From: Urechidicola croceus | GTDB lineage: Bacteria; Bacteroidota; Bacteroidia; Flavobacteriales; Flavobacteriaceae | Length of the DNA: 64,000 nucleotides | Reading direction: 5' to 3' | NCBI RefSeq assembly: GCF_001761325.1 | Contig: NZ_CP017478.1 | Coordinates: forward strand, 192,001 to 256,000 | Shown: positions 8,981 through 18,509 of the stretch, piece after piece | Position numbering within the stretch: position 1 is the first letter of the stretch | Layout: each line of letters begins with the position of its first letter | Notes under the pieces: generated by a model | Seen by the model: the letters and a program-made list of their open reading frames with translations, nothing else | Databases searched by the model: none | What the model was told of the DNA's origin: nothing | Program-made: the position numbers and the translations under genes

Positions 8981-10051
8981 TTAAGAAATAAAATCTTTGA
9001 TATGTTTAACTAAACTTTCTAGTTCGTCTAAATCTTTAAAAGTATCATCAGGTATTTTTGTATTCAAACTTTCTTTTACATCGTCTGCATTAATTAAATT
9101 TTTTAGAGATGATGCTATTGATTTCGTAAATATTTCATCTGGAACAGAAGTTAAAAGATAAGCCTCTTTAATACTTGTGTCAGCACGAAATGCAGTTAGA
9201 GCTTTATCATTTGTAACGACTTGATTTAGTAGTCGAATATTCCTATTTTCACCTAGTTTCGTTTTATTTTCTTCATCTCTTTTAAATAGCCATTCTGCCA
9301 ATTCTGAATATCTATCCATATCGAGATTTTCTAGCGGAATTTCATTATCAAAATCTATATTTAAAAATTTAGATATGTTTCCAAATCTAGTTGCTGAATC
9401 TACTAAATTCGAAAACTCAATGTTTTCCTCGGATAAGTTTTTAATTCCAAAAAATTCATTTTTTTCCATTTCTAGGAATAACTGATACGATGTAAGTAAT
9501 CTCAAAACATAATCTCCTCGACTTCCTATCTGTTTTGCTAATAATTTGCACTTATCTTTTAAGCTTATATCGTCTTTTATTAATTGAAATAATTCAAATA
9601 GGTATTTTGCTTTAGGTAATGCTCCCCAACTTTTAACTCCTGTAACGTGTCTATATCCTAAATAGGCAAGAATATCCTCTCTTTCTTCAAATACAAATGC
9701 TGGAAGTTTTTCAGGAATGTTTCTTGAATCGGTTGATTCGAGAACATTACTTACAGATTTTGTTTTTACACTTGCAAGAGAAGGGTCGTTTAGTATTTTA
9801 CAAGATGCTAAACGTCTATTTCCCTCAATAACTGTGTATTTGTCATTTTTTTCAATGACTAATAGTGGTTCGCCTGGAAAGAAACCATTACTAGCAATTG
9901 ATGCAATTAAGTCAAGTAATGAAGCATCTAATAACATCCAATGTATGACATCCGATTCACTTGCACCATAAAGCTTTTTTGGTAATCTCGGGTTGTTCTT
10001 GTCAAACTCGAGTTTATCTATTTCGATTTCTTTTAATTCTTTATATTTCAT
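8981..10051 (-). CDS. ParB/Srx-fold domain protein
   Basis: 356 residues. The N-terminal 90 residues have the ParB-N signature: IEIDKLEFDKNNPR at the start, a DLIASIASNGFFPGEPLLV helix-strand and the nucleotide-binding-like IEGNRRLASCKIL motif (75-87). The remaining 260 residues are helical and not recognised. ParB-fold proteins include CTP-dependent DNA clamps and nucleases; stand-alone versions paired with a nuclease-like gene occur in defence loci. First gene of the two-gene cassette. The ATG is 29 bp from the 5' core GTTGGCGGTAATAT, whose complement GTAGTAT lies at the other end of the unit. Domain call sound; function inferred. Confidence 0.7.
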   Translation of the reverse strand: MKYKELKEIEIDKLEFDKNNPRLPKKLYGASESDVIHWMLLDASLLDLIASIASNGFFPGEPLLVIEKNDKYTVIEGNRRLASCKILNDPSLASVKTKSVSNVLESTDSRNIPEKLPAFVFEEREDILAYLGYRHVTGVKSWGALPKAKYLFELFQLIKDDISLKDKCKLLAKQIGSRGDYVLRLLTSYQLFLEMEKNEFFGIKNLSEENIEFSNLVDSATRFGNISKFLNIDFDNEIPLENLDMDRYSELAEWLFKRDEENKTKLGENRNIRLLNQVVTNDKALTAFRADTSIKEAYLLTSVPDEIFTKSIASSLKNLINADDVKESLNTKIPDDTFKDLDELESLVKHIKDFIS

Positions 10052-10079
10052 TTAATCGATGTTCTTTTATATTACCGCC

Positions 10080-10526
10080 AACGGATTAGTGTATGTTTCA
10101 GTGCGTAAAAGTACGCGGCAGATTTTCCGCTAGGAAAATCTAACGATATAAAAGTGCGAAAACTTTGTGGATTGACCAAAAGTAAAGCATTGAATATAAA
10201 CAGTGTTGCCTTTTAGTGCGCATTTGAGTGTTATTTTTCGATTCTGAGTGAAAATCCGCGGTTATGAGATTCAGCCGTGATTGAGTTTTATTCCGTTATA
10301 ATTTTCCGCTCCAACTTTCAATTCCGCAAAGTTGAGTTTTTCACAGCAACATATAATTCCGTAAAATTGATTTTTCCGTTTCAACTTTTCATTCCGCAAA
10401 GACTGGCAAAAATTCCATCGCTTTGATTTTTTCCGTAGTAACTTTCAATTCCGCTGTAATTGCTCAAAATTTAATTGAATTTTTAATATTTATAATTCCG
10501 AAAATTTTGTTTTAAGCATTAAAGGC
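10080..10526 (-). repeat. Gene-less cassette unit 18
   Basis: A-type site 10080-10207 and body 10208-10526, tags GCC/GGC. Isolated between two gene cassettes. Confidence 0.75.
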
Positions 10527-10649
10527 AACGGTCTCGGCTATGAGTAGTTGCGTGGTTTAACGGTTAACTTTGCAAGTACACACCAAACTGAAAATCCGCG
10601 AGGATTTTCAGAAGTAGGAGAGAACAAGCAATTACTTATAGCCATTGTT
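10527..10649 (-). repeat. attC-like site, family B
   Basis: Site of unit 19. Differs from the family only in the apical half (GTTTAACGGTTAACTTTGC). Confidence 0.85.
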
Positions 10650-10664
10650 GGGCTTTCGTACTTT

Positions 10665-10970
10665 TTAGTTAATATCTTTTTTTAGTTTTTCTGGATTTTG
10701 TCTATTATCAAAAATTGTAATGATTTCAATTTCTTTTTTATCAAGGTTTATTCTATAATAAAATGTTGTTTGTTTTGTTACAACACATTTATATAAATTT
10801 CTAAATTCAGATGATTTTGGGCAACTTTCTGGTTGAATTGATATTTGCTCAATTTTTTCAGTCAGTTTATAAATAAATTTATCTCTAGTTTTTAAATTCC
10901 AATGTTCTAATAGATATTCAGAAAGTTTTAGAAGTTTTCTTTCGGCAAGTTCGGATAAGAATACTTTCAT
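10665..10970 (-). CDS. RelE/ParE-family toxin
   Basis: 101 residues. It has the ParE/RelE layout: N-terminal helix pair (VFLSELAERKLLKLSEYLLE then TRDKFIYKLTEKIEQI), QPESCP turn, and a C-terminal beta sheet with YKCVVTKQTTFYYRI and EIEIITIFDNRQNPEKL. ParE-type toxins act on gyrase and RelE-type toxins cut mRNA; which applies cannot be read here. It starts 3 bp after the upstream small gene stops, as in antitoxin-first ParDE operons. Confidence 0.8.
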   Translation of the reverse strand: MKVFLSELAERKLLKLSEYLLEHWNLKTRDKFIYKLTEKIEQISIQPESCPKSSEFRNLYKCVVTKQTTFYYRINLDKKEIEIITIFDNRQNPEKLKKDIN

Positions 10971-10973
10971 TAA

Positions 10974-11192
10974 CTATGAAATTTTCTTTAAAAAAGATTC
11001 GTAGGAAACTCTTTTGCCATTATTAAGGTCTTCAATTCCTTTTTTTATTTCCTTTTGTTCAGACAAACTTAATTCGTTCCAAAAGTCTTTTTTCTCTTTT
11101 TTTACGAAATCAGATACACGCTGGATAAATTCAGAGTTTTCATTTTCCAATATGATTTTCAATAATTCCAGTTTTGTTGTTTGAATGTCCAT
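10974..11192 (-). CDS. Antitoxin of the RelE/ParE pair, 72 aa
   Basis: A short, highly charged helical protein. The C-terminal segment LSLSEQKEIKKGIEDLNNGKRVSYESFLKKI resembles the toxin-wrapping tail of PHD/YefM- or ParD-like Bacteroidota antitoxins (the 'E...I..G..dl..G....e.f' pattern). No clear DNA-binding fold is visible. First gene of the cassette operon; the 68-bp leader before it can hold a promoter. Identified mainly by partner and size. Confidence 0.7.
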   Translation of the reverse strand: MDIQTTKLELLKIILENENSEFIQRVSDFVKKEKKDFWNELSLSEQKEIKKGIEDLNNGKRVSYESFLKKIS

Positions 11193-11260
11193 TTTGTAAT
11201 CTTTTAGACAAATTTACGAAAAAAATCTTTTATTTTCACATCAGTTTGGGTATGAAGCCC

Positions 11261-11384
11261 AACGGTCTCGGCTATGGATAGTTGCGTGGTTTGGTCACTA
11301 ATTTAGTAAAAGTTCTTGGACCAGAGGAAAATCCGTAGGATTTTCCGAGTAGAACAGACCGAGCAATTATTTATAGCCATTGTT
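11261..11384 (-). repeat. attC-like site, divergent family B
   Basis: Site of unit 20. Outer arms as in family B (GGCTATGGATAGTTGC / GCAATTATTTATAGCC), but the apical part is unrelated, with hairpin GGAAAATCC-GTA-GGATTTTCC and a compensated GGTC/GACC pair further down. Confidence 0.8.
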
Positions 11385-11399
11385 GGCAACAGTTTTTAT

Positions 11400-11885
11400 T
11401 TAATTTGGTTCGATTAATTTTTTTACGTTTTCGTGGTTTGGCCATTCATCCGCTCTCATAGAAATCGCAGTTTGTTCAATCCAATGATTTTCGTTCATAA
11501 TGTTGTCATTATACATTAATTCCGTAACATTCTTTTTAGTTGATAATTTCGCAAACGTAAAAGCCAAAACTTCTTTTGTGAGTTTCAGATACCTAAAATT
11601 TTCAGGTAGAATATCTAATGTACAAAACAACGAGTAATATAAATTATGTAAATCTTCGTAGGTCAAAGAATGTGGCAGTTTATTATTCAGATATTCATAT
11701 AGTTTTTCAGCGCTATCAACTTCAGATTCCGATAAGGCTTGAAAGTCAAATTCAGATATGTTTTTTTCTATCATTCTCTTTTCCGCAATTCGTTCTCCTT
11801 TCCAGAAAAATCGTTTTCCAATTTTTCTCAAATGTTTAGCCCATTCAGGTGATGTGGTTAATTGCCCTTTTCTTTTATGACTCAT
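11400..11885 (-). CDS. Hypothetical cassette protein, 161 aa
   Basis: Sole gene of unit 20, starting 16 bp from the core in the leader GTTGGCAACAATTTGAG. The basic N-terminus (MSHKRKGQLTTSPEWAKHLR, then KRFFWKGER) is followed by a helical, acidic body. No membrane segment or signal peptide. Not recognised. Confidence 0.65.
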   Translation of the reverse strand: MSHKRKGQLTTSPEWAKHLRKIGKRFFWKGERIAEKRMIEKNISEFDFQALSESEVDSAEKLYEYLNNKLPHSLTYEDLHNLYYSLFCTLDILPENFRYLKLTKEVLAFTFAKLSTKKNVTELMYNDNIMNENHWIEQTAISMRADEWPNHENVKKLIEPN

Positions 11886-11901
11886 TGCTCAAATTGTTGC
11901 C

Positions 11902-12339
11902 AACGGATTAGTGTATGTTTCAGTGCGTAAAAGTACGCGGCAGATTTTCCGCTAGGAAAATCTGATGTTATAAAAGTGCGAAAACTTTGTGGATTGACCA
12001 AAAGTAAAGCATTGAATATAAACAGTGTTGGGTTTTAGTACGTTTTTCATTGCTATTTTCTGAGTCTGAGTAAAATTCCGCCGTTATAAGATTCCGTTGT
12101 GAGTGAGTTTTATTCCGTTATAATTTTCCGCTCCAACTTTCAATTCCGCAAAGTTGAGTTTTTGCGTATCAACTTTTTACTCCGCAACGATTGGCAAAAT
12201 CTCCGCCGTTATTTTTCTCCGTTGTTTTGATTTTTTCCGTTCCAACTTTCAATTCCGTAGTAATTGCTCAAATTTGTAGAGTAGGAGTGGGTTTAGTCAA
12301 TATTTTATTCTGCGTAATTTTGTTTTAAGTATTAAACCC
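11902..12339 (-). repeat. Gene-less cassette unit 21
   Basis: A-type site 11902-12029 and body 12030-12339, tags GGG/CCC. Begins GGGTTTTAGTACG and has a mosaic ending: the GTAGAGTAGGAGTGG segment otherwise belongs to the GTA sub-family. Close relative of unit 25. Confidence 0.7.
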
Positions 12340-12343
12340 AACT

Positions 12344-12466
12344 AACGGTCTTGTATATGAAAAGTAGCGGATTTTGCTTACTAATTTTTCAGTTTTACAA
12401 TGACCTCTAATTTATTAATTTTCTTTCGTTTAAGCGATTAAACCGCTATTTTTTATATACGTTGTT
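12344..12466 (-). repeat. attC-like site, singleton type, with TAAC insertion
   Basis: Site of unit 22. It is preceded by AACT, so the boundary reads CCC-AACT-AAC-GG, an extra AAC four bases before the normal start. Outer arms GTATATGAAAAGTAGCGG and CCGCTATTTTTTATATAC; the apex lacks the usual GAAAATCC hairpin. Confidence 0.65.
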
Positions 12467-12477
12467 GTAGCACGTTT

Positions 12478-13047
12478 TTATTTGAATTTTGAATTTTCCC
12501 AAATATTCAATAGTTCATTTTTCTCTTTTTCCTTTTTGTAGGTTATGTTAACACTAAAATCGTAATTATTAATATATCTACTATATATATCTTGAAATTG
12601 AATTAGATTTCCGTTAATTTCACTTAGTTCTATATGAAAAACATTGAAGTCTAAATGATCAATTATTTTGATTGATGATGACGTATCAACTTTCATTTCC
12701 ATATTCGTATATTCGTCATAGAGTAATTTTTTAAATTTTTTATGACTTTCTTTTAATTCATTTATATGTTCATTTTTGTAATACTGAGCAGTGGCAAAAA
12801 AGTAGTTTAACGTGTCTTTTTCTTTATGAAAACCAATAAGTTCATTATATTCGCTAAAATCTTTTTTTGTGCTATTATTTAAAATATTTTGATGAGTAAT
12901 TTTCCAATTTTCAGGAACATTGATTGTCCATCCTAAATCTTTACATTGGTAGATCGTTTTCTTTATTTCTTTGTTTGAATCAATTTGTTTGCAAAATGTA
13001 AATGAGATTAAAATTCCGAAAAATATAATTATGTATTTAATTTTCAT
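12478..13047 (-). CDS. Lipoprotein, 189 aa
   Basis: Sole gene of unit 22. The N-terminus is a lipoprotein signal (hydrophobic IIIFFGILISFTF, then C19). The mature part includes DLGWTINVPENWKI, a start seen in small PsbP/DUF1795-like periplasmic proteins, followed by alternating strands. Likely anchored in the outer or inner membrane facing the periplasm. No enzymatic motif. The fold suggestion is weak. Confidence 0.65.
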   Translation of the reverse strand: MKIKYIIIFFGILISFTFCKQIDSNKEIKKTIYQCKDLGWTINVPENWKITHQNILNNSTKKDFSEYNELIGFHKEKDTLNYFFATAQYYKNEHINELKESHKKFKKLLYDEYTNMEMKVDTSSSIKIIDHLDFNVFHIELSEINGNLIQFQDIYSRYINNYDFSVNITYKKEKEKNELLNIWENSKFK

Positions 13048-13075
13048 AATTTGTTTATCAATGTTTATGTGCTAC

Positions 13076-13203
13076 AACGGTTTAGTGTATGTTTCAGTGC
13101 GCAAAAGTACGCGGCAGATTTTCCGCTAGGAAAATCTAACGATATAAAAGTGCAAAAACTTTTGAACTTGACCAAAAGTAAAGCATTGAATATAAACAGT
13201 GTT
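13076..13203 (-). repeat. attC-like site, family A, serving a gene cassette
   Basis: Site of unit 23. An A-type site (GCGCAAAAGTAC and GCAAAAACTTTTGAAC variants) attached to a gene rather than to a gene-less body, which is uncommon. Confidence 0.8.
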
Positions 13204-13217
13204 GTGCACAGTTTTTT

Positions 13218-13751
13218 TTAGAATCTAATTCCAAGACCTAATCTTAACGTATTTCTTTTTCCGTCATAAATTTCAAGGAATAAATCATCAATTTGTTTAG
13301 TCATACTTTTTGAATATCTTAGTTCAGCAAATATTTTTTTACTTATTGAATATTGTGTTCCAATTTCAAAAGATACACCAAAATTTTGAAATTGATATCC
13401 AGTTTCAAGATTATCATTATCTGCTAAGAAGTCTAGTTTTGGGCCAAATAAAATGTTCCATTTTTTTATCTTATATTTAAGATGAATAGGAATATCAATA
13501 AAATGATAATCATCTGTATAAGAAAAGAGTAATTCATATTCTAAATTCCATTTATCATTTAATTCTGTATCAGCAAACAGACTTCCATATAATTCTGTTC
13601 CAACATAACGAGTTTTTGTTCCATCTAATTCTTGACCAACAACATTGCTGAAATTTAATCCGCCTTTAAATCCAAAAAATGTTTTTTTTGTAGTTTGAGA
13701 AAATGATAAATATGTAGTAAATAGAAGAACAAAAAATAAGTTTAATTTCAT
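13218..13751 (-). CDS. Outer-membrane beta-barrel protein, 177 aa
   Basis: Sole gene of unit 23. Signal peptide MKLNLFFVLLFTTYLSFSQ with cleavage near SFSQ-T, then about eight alternating strands with aromatic girdles (FFGFKGGLNFSNVV, WNLEYELLFSYT, IHLKYKI, WNILFGPKLDFLA, NFGVSFEIGTQY, IFAELRYS) and a final strand RLGLGIRF ending in phenylalanine. This is the PorT/OmpA-like small barrel pattern (outer membrane beta-barrel family). Ligand unknown. The cassette tags GTGCACAG and TGTGTAC pair with one mismatch. Confidence 0.8.
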   Translation of the reverse strand: MKLNLFFVLLFTTYLSFSQTTKKTFFGFKGGLNFSNVVGQELDGTKTRYVGTELYGSLFADTELNDKWNLEYELLFSYTDDYHFIDIPIHLKYKIKKWNILFGPKLDFLADNDNLETGYQFQNFGVSFEIGTQYSISKKIFAELRYSKSMTKQIDDLFLEIYDGKRNTLRLGLGIRF

Positions 13752-13801
13752 AGTTTCATAATTTTTTTAGATAACGGCTAATTTATGTTTAAATTGTGTA
13801 C

Positions 13802-13924
13802 AACGTGTTTGTATATGGTTTGTTGCGTGGTTAAGCAACTAAGTTAATAAATAAAAACCGAATAGAAAATCCGTGAGGATTTTCGTAAGTAGGCTAGAAC
13901 TAGCAATAAATTATATACGGTGTT
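13802..13924 (-). repeat. attC-like site, family C
   Basis: Site of unit 24. Outer arms GTATATGGTTTGTTGC / GCAATAAATTATATAC, hairpin GAAAATCC-GTGA-GGATTTTC. Confidence 0.8.
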
Positions 13925-13928
13925 GTGG

Positions 13929-14495
13929 CTAGTTATTTTTATAATCTTTCGGTTTCTTGTTTAAAAACTTATTCTTTTTTTCGGATTCATTAAAGTCAAA
14001 TAATGTGTAAAATCTCCGCTTTTTAGAATTTTCATAGCCAAGTAATAATTCTAATTCGCTAAACTCGGTTGGTGGTGCTTTTCCAACGTCAGTTCTGTTT
14101 TTTCCTTCAACTTCTTCGTATTTATTAAATTCTCCAGATAACTCCAAAGACTCGGAAGGTTTGATTGGTTTAAGTCGGTTGATTTTGTCAATTTTAAATT
14201 TTGAACCAGTTGGATTAAATTCAAGTTCAGGATAAAAAGCGGTCAAGTCTGAATTATTCGTAATTGTAACTTTAAATCTCCAAGTTAATTCAAATATCCT
14301 GATTGCATTATTCCCGTCAATATAACCTTCCGAGTTTACAACGTTCTTACTGCTCAAACCTCTTGGTGAACTTAAACCTCCTTTTGAAGTTATTTCAATA
14401 GTCAATTCAGGTCTTAAAATATATTTACTTCTGTAATATGGATAAATTCCAACTATAATCCCAATGACACCGATAATTATTCCAACTATTTCCAT
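13929..14495 (-). CDS. Membrane-anchored hypothetical protein, 188 aa
   Basis: Sole gene of unit 24. One N-terminal membrane segment (IVGIIIGVIGIIVGIYPYY, residues 3-21) is followed by a soluble part with beta-rich stretches (PELTIEITSKGG, FELTWRFKVTITNNSDLTAFYP), looking like an immunoglobulin-type fold. The C-terminus is lysine- and asparagine-rich. It stops 4 bp from the attC-like core. Not recognised as a named family. Confidence 0.6.
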   Translation of the reverse strand: MEIVGIIIGVIGIIVGIYPYYRSKYILRPELTIEITSKGGLSSPRGLSSKNVVNSEGYIDGNNAIRIFELTWRFKVTITNNSDLTAFYPELEFNPTGSKFKIDKINRLKPIKPSESLELSGEFNKYEEVEGKNRTDVGKAPPTEFSELELLLGYENSKKRRFYTLFDFNESEKKNKFLNKKPKDYKNN

Positions 14496-14534
14496 TAATT
14501 TTCGTTCAGTTTGCGTTTCGTTTTAATTAGCCAC

Positions 14535-14972
14535 AACGGTTTAGTGTATGTTTCAGTGCGTAAAAGTACGCGGCAGATTTTCCGCTAGGAAAATCTGATG
14601 TTATAAAAGTGCGAAAACTTTGTGGATTGACCAAAAGTAAAGCATTGAATATAAACAGTGTTGGGTTTTAGTACGTTTTTCATTGCTATTTTCTGAGTCT
14701 GAGTAAAATTCCGCTGTTATAAGATTCCGTTGTGAGTGAGTTTTATTCCGTTAAAATTTTTCACTCCAACTTTCAATTCCGCAAAGTTGAGTTTTTGCGT
14801 ATCAACTTTTTAATCCGCAACGATTGGCAAAATCTCCGCCGTTATTTTTCTCCGTTGTTTTGATTTTTTCCGTTCCAACTTTCAATTCCGCAGTAATTGC
14901 TCAAATTTGTAGAGTAGGAGTGGGTTCAGTCAATATTTTATTCTGCCTAATTTTGTTTTAAGTATTAAACCC
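14535..14972 (-). repeat. Gene-less cassette unit 25
   Basis: A-type site 14535-14662 and body 14663-14972, tags GGG/CCC. Close relative of unit 21, same mosaic ending. Confidence 0.7.
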
Positions 14973-15420
14973 AACGTGTTTGTGTATGTTTCAGTGCGTA
15001 AAAGTACGCGGCAGATTTTCCGCTAGGAAAATCTAACGATATAAAAATGCGAAAACTTTGTGGATTGACCAAAAGTAAGGCATTGAATATAAACAGTGTT
15101 GCCTTTTAGTGCGCATTTGAGTGTTATTTTTCGATTCTGAGTGAAAATCCGCCGTTATGAGATTCCGCCGTGAGTGAGTTTCATTCCGTTATAATTTTCC
15201 GTTCCAACTTTCAATTCCGCAAAGTTGAGTTTTTCACAGCAACTTATAATTCCGCAAAGTTGAGTTTTCCGTTTCAACTTTTTATTCCGCAAAGACTGGC
15301 AAAAATTCCATCGCTTTGATTTTTTCCGTAGTAACTTTCAATTCCGCTGTAATTGCTCAAAATTTAATTGAATTTTTAATATTTATAATTCCGAAAAATT
15401 TTGTTTTAAGCATTAAAGGC
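14973..15420 (-). repeat. Gene-less cassette unit 26
   Basis: A-type site 14973-15100 (GTAAGGCATTG variant, as in unit 9) and body 15101-15420, tags GCC/GGC. Confidence 0.75.
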
Positions 15421-15878
15421 AACGTGTTTGTGTATGTTTCAGTGCGTAAAAGTACGCGGCAGATTTTCCGCTAGGAAAATCTGATGTTATAAAAGTGCGA
15501 AAACTTTGTGGATTGACCAAAAGTAAAGCATTGAATATAAACAGTGTTCTCTTTTAGTGCGTATTTTGAGTGGTTTTTCCGTTTCTGAGTGAAAATCCGC
15601 CGTTATGAGATTCCGCCGTGAGTGAGTTTCATTCCGTTAAAATTTTCCGCTCCAACTTTCAATTCCGCAAAGTTGAGTTTTTCATAGCAACATATAATTC
15701 CGTAAAATTGATTTTTCCGTTTCAACTTTTCATTCCGCAAAGACTGGCAAAAATTCCGTTGTTTAGTTTTTTTTCGTGACAACTTTCAATTCCGCTGTAA
15801 TTGCTAAAAATCTGCCAAATTTGAGTGATTTTTTGTTATTTGTTATTCCGCTTAATTTTGTTTTTTAGCATTAAAGAG
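15421..15878 (-). repeat. Gene-less cassette unit 27
   Basis: A-type site 15421-15548 and body 15549-15878, tags CTC/GAG. By eye the same body as units 36 and 58 (CATAGCAACATATAATTCCG module). Confidence 0.75.
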
Positions 15879-16335
15879 AACGGATTAGTGTATGTTTCAG
15901 TGCGTAAAAGTACGCGGCAGATTTTCCGCTAGGAAAATCTAACGATATAAAAGTGCGAAAACTTTTGAACTTGACCAAAAGTAAAGCATTGAATATAAAC
16001 AGTGTTCTCTTTTAGTGCGTATTTTGAGTGTTTTTTCCGTTTCTGAGTGAAAATCCGCCGTTATGAGATTCCGCCGTGAGTGAGTTTCATTCCGTTAAAA
16101 TTTTCCGCTCCAACTTTCAATTCCGCAAAGTTGAGTTTTTCACAGCAACTTATAATTCCGCAAAGTTGAATTTTCCGTTTCAACTTTTTACTCTGCAAAG
16201 ACTGGCAAAAATTCCGTTGTTTAGTTTTTTTTCGTGACAACTTTCAATTCCGCTGTAATTGCTAAAAATCTACCTAATTTGAGTGATTTTTTGTTATTTG
16301 TTATTCCGCTTAATTTTGTTTTAAGCATTAAAGAG
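15879..16335 (-). repeat. Gene-less cassette unit 28
   Basis: A-type site 15879-16006 and body 16007-16335, tags CTC/GAG. By eye the same body as unit 57. Confidence 0.75.
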
Positions 16336-16458
16336 AACGGTTTTGTATATGATACGTTGCGTGTGTTAGCACGAAAGTTAGCAAATAAAAACCGAATAGA
16401 AAATCCGCGAGGATTTTCGTAAGTAGGCTTGTACTAGCAATGGATTATATACGTTGTT
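16336..16458 (-). repeat. attC-like site, family C
   Basis: Site of unit 29. Arms GTATATGATACGTTGC / GCAATGGATTATATAC, hairpin GAAAATCC-GCGA-GGATTTTC. Confidence 0.8.
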
Positions 16459-16470
16459 GCCAACAGTTTT

Positions 16471-17136
16471 TTATTCCGTTTCTATTAATTCAAATTTATT
16501 TTCCGATTCTAATTCTTTAATAAATTCAGTCATAATTTTGTCCCATTCCACAATCCTTGATTCTTTATTAAACTCAAAGTTTAAATTTCGTTCAGGATAA
16601 TTTTCGTGAATTATTTCGTATTCCATTCCTTCCCAGCCTCTTTCTTCCCATTTCTTAATTTCCTCTTTTGTGTATTTGCGTTTAGAAGCATATACTTTTT
16701 CTTGGTCAAACTCTTGTAAATCAAAATAGTCAAATTGCTTATCAAAATTTTCTTTGCCCGATTTTATTACAAAATATCTAAAGCAAGAATGAGATGTTGT
16801 TATTCTGCTTGAGTAAGTTTTATTTCCGACAATTGAGTCTGGTTTGTATTCAAAATGCTCAACGTTCTCAATATTTAATTTCTCTTTGTTCTTTTTATAA
16901 AAACTGAAAAATGTTGAGTCGGTAAGTTTAATCGGTTTGAATTTCTGTAACGATTTATTATCGTATTCAGAGTTTTTAAATTTTTGAATAAATGTTGAAT
17001 TTTCTTTTTTCCACAGCAAATATGCAGTTGAGGAAACTCCATAATTTATGCAGGTCAGTTTTGTGTATCCAATTTCTTTTATTCCGCTTGTTTTTAATTC
17101 AGCAATTTCAAGATTTAGAATAGAGTCGATTTTCAT
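16471..17136 (-). pseudogene. Secreted cassette protein split from its start by IS3
   Basis: The frame stays open upstream of the first ATG (17136) through a clear signal peptide (KNIFKILLFLLSFQAFSQ) up to the IS3 copy at 17207. Joining the two sides of the IS and removing one TTT duplication gives a frame starting TTG-AGA-AAC in the leader GTTGCCAACAATTTGAG, so the insertion lies just after codon 3. The remaining 221-residue part has no export signal and its family is unknown. It may be made as a cytoplasmic fragment or not at all. The intact cassette would have encoded an exported protein of about 245 residues. Confidence 0.6.
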
Positions 17137-17256
17137 TTCGAACTTTTGTGAAAAAGCCTGAAATGATAATAGAAATAATAAAATTTTAAATATGTTCTTG
17201 ATGTTTTGTATTATACTGAAATAGGTTGACTCTTTTTTAGTTAAAATTCTCCGTTC

Positions 17257-18030
17257 TTAAATCGTTAGTTCAGGTAAATTTACTTTATTTTTTCGATACG
17301 ACTTGTATTTGATATTAGGATTTAAATGTACTTCTGCAGGTTTTCTTAATTCCAGGCTAAAATGCGTTCTTAAATTGTTATAAATATAGACAGCTTGCTC
17401 AGTCATTTTTTGAGCTAGTTCTGTGTTTTTAATCGTTTGTTTTAATCCATATTCGTATTTCAAGGTTCTATTAATTCGTTCTGCTACAGCATTTTCATAA
17501 GGGTCGTATTGCTCAGTCATACTCATTATGATATTGTTGTCTTCAGCAAAAGCTTTATACTTAGGATTGCAGTATTGAAAACCTCTGTCCGAATGATGAA
17601 TAAGCTTTTGATTGGGGTATTTTCTATTTTTAATGGCCATAGCGAGTGCATCGGTACAAAGTGATGTTCTCATATGGTTATCGAGTTTATAGCCCATAAT
17701 CTGTTTGGAATAAGCATCTGTAACAATGGCTAAATAATTATGCCCGTATTGTGTTTTAATGTAAGTGATATCGCTTACCCATAGTTGTTCTGGTCGAGTA
17801 GGAACGTGGTCTTTAACTAGGTTCTTATATTTTTTGTACATATGGTTTGAATTTGTAGTTGTGATGTAATTTTTAGTTTTAGGAATCAAAAGATTATTTA
17901 GTCTGAGGAAGCGATAGAACTTGTCTCTGCCGATCTTAATATTAGCGTTTACAAAGTCTTGTTTTAGTTCTGTGTGTAGCTTAATACCACCGGTTTTCGA
18001 GCCTACTTTTTTACGGTAGTCCTTGACCAT
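17257..18030 (-). CDS. IS3-family transposase OrfB (DDE domain), copy 1
   Basis: 257 residues from the first ATG. The rve/DDE core is complete: VSDITYI (first D), HHSDRGFQY (second D) and PYENAVAERINRTLK (E). The frame is open upstream of the ATG through GISKQAFYKRLKAQQKQQID, the usual OrfB beginning, so the active enzyme is probably an OrfAB fusion made by -1 frameshifting at the GAAAAAAC run (18143-18150 on the - strand) in orfA. Confidence 0.9.
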   Translation of the reverse strand: MVKDYRKKVGSKTGGIKLHTELKQDFVNANIKIGRDKFYRFLRLNNLLIPKTKNYITTTNSNHMYKKYKNLVKDHVPTRPEQLWVSDITYIKTQYGHNYLAIVTDAYSKQIMGYKLDNHMRTSLCTDALAMAIKNRKYPNQKLIHHSDRGFQYCNPKYKAFAEDNNIIMSMTEQYDPYENAVAERINRTLKYEYGLKQTIKNTELAQKMTEQAVYIYNNLRTHFSLELRKPAEVHLNPNIKYKSYRKNKVNLPELTI

Positions 18031-18050
18031 TTTAATTAGTTTTTGATGGT

Positions 18051-18509
18051 CTATTTGTTGTTTTTGTTGAGCTTTGAGTCTTTTGTAGAAGGCTTGTTTA
18101 GATATCCCAAAACATCCATAGAGCCATTTTCTTTTATACGCTGTTTTTTCTTTAGCTCTATCTCTTTTGCTAATGTTTTGGGCAATGACTTTTTTGACAT
18201 ATCGACGCCTGTAATGAGTTCCATATCAGCGATAATGTCTTGTTGGAAGTCTTTTTGAAACTCAAGTTCTTCAATCTTTTCCTTGAGCTTTTTAATTTCA
18301 TCATTTTTACTCATACCAGTATTTTGTTGTACTAAGGTACTGTATTTTCTTAACCAATAAGAAATAGTTGTTCTGGGAATGTCATATTTTTTTGAAGCTT
18401 GGTTATTGGATATCTGCCCGCTAAGTATTTGGTCAACGACTAAAAGTTTCGTCTCTAAAGTTACTTTTTGGTAGCTTTTTTTTCGCCAGTGTTCATTTTG
18501 TGTTTTCAT
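18051..18509 (-). CDS. IS3-family OrfA (helix-turn-helix), copy 1
   Basis: 152 residues. N-terminal HTH (ISNNQASKKYDIPRTTISYW), then a leucine-zipper-like coiled coil (KNDEIKKLKEKIEELEFQKD). The last 35 residues after the slippery A6 run are the alternative, non-fused reading. It binds the terminal repeats in this family. Confidence 0.9.
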   Translation of the reverse strand: MKTQNEHWRKKSYQKVTLETKLLVVDQILSGQISNNQASKKYDIPRTTISYWLRKYSTLVQQNTGMSKNDEIKKLKEKIEELEFQKDFQQDIIADMELITGVDMSKKSLPKTLAKEIELKKKQRIKENGSMDVLGYLNKPSTKDSKLNKNNK

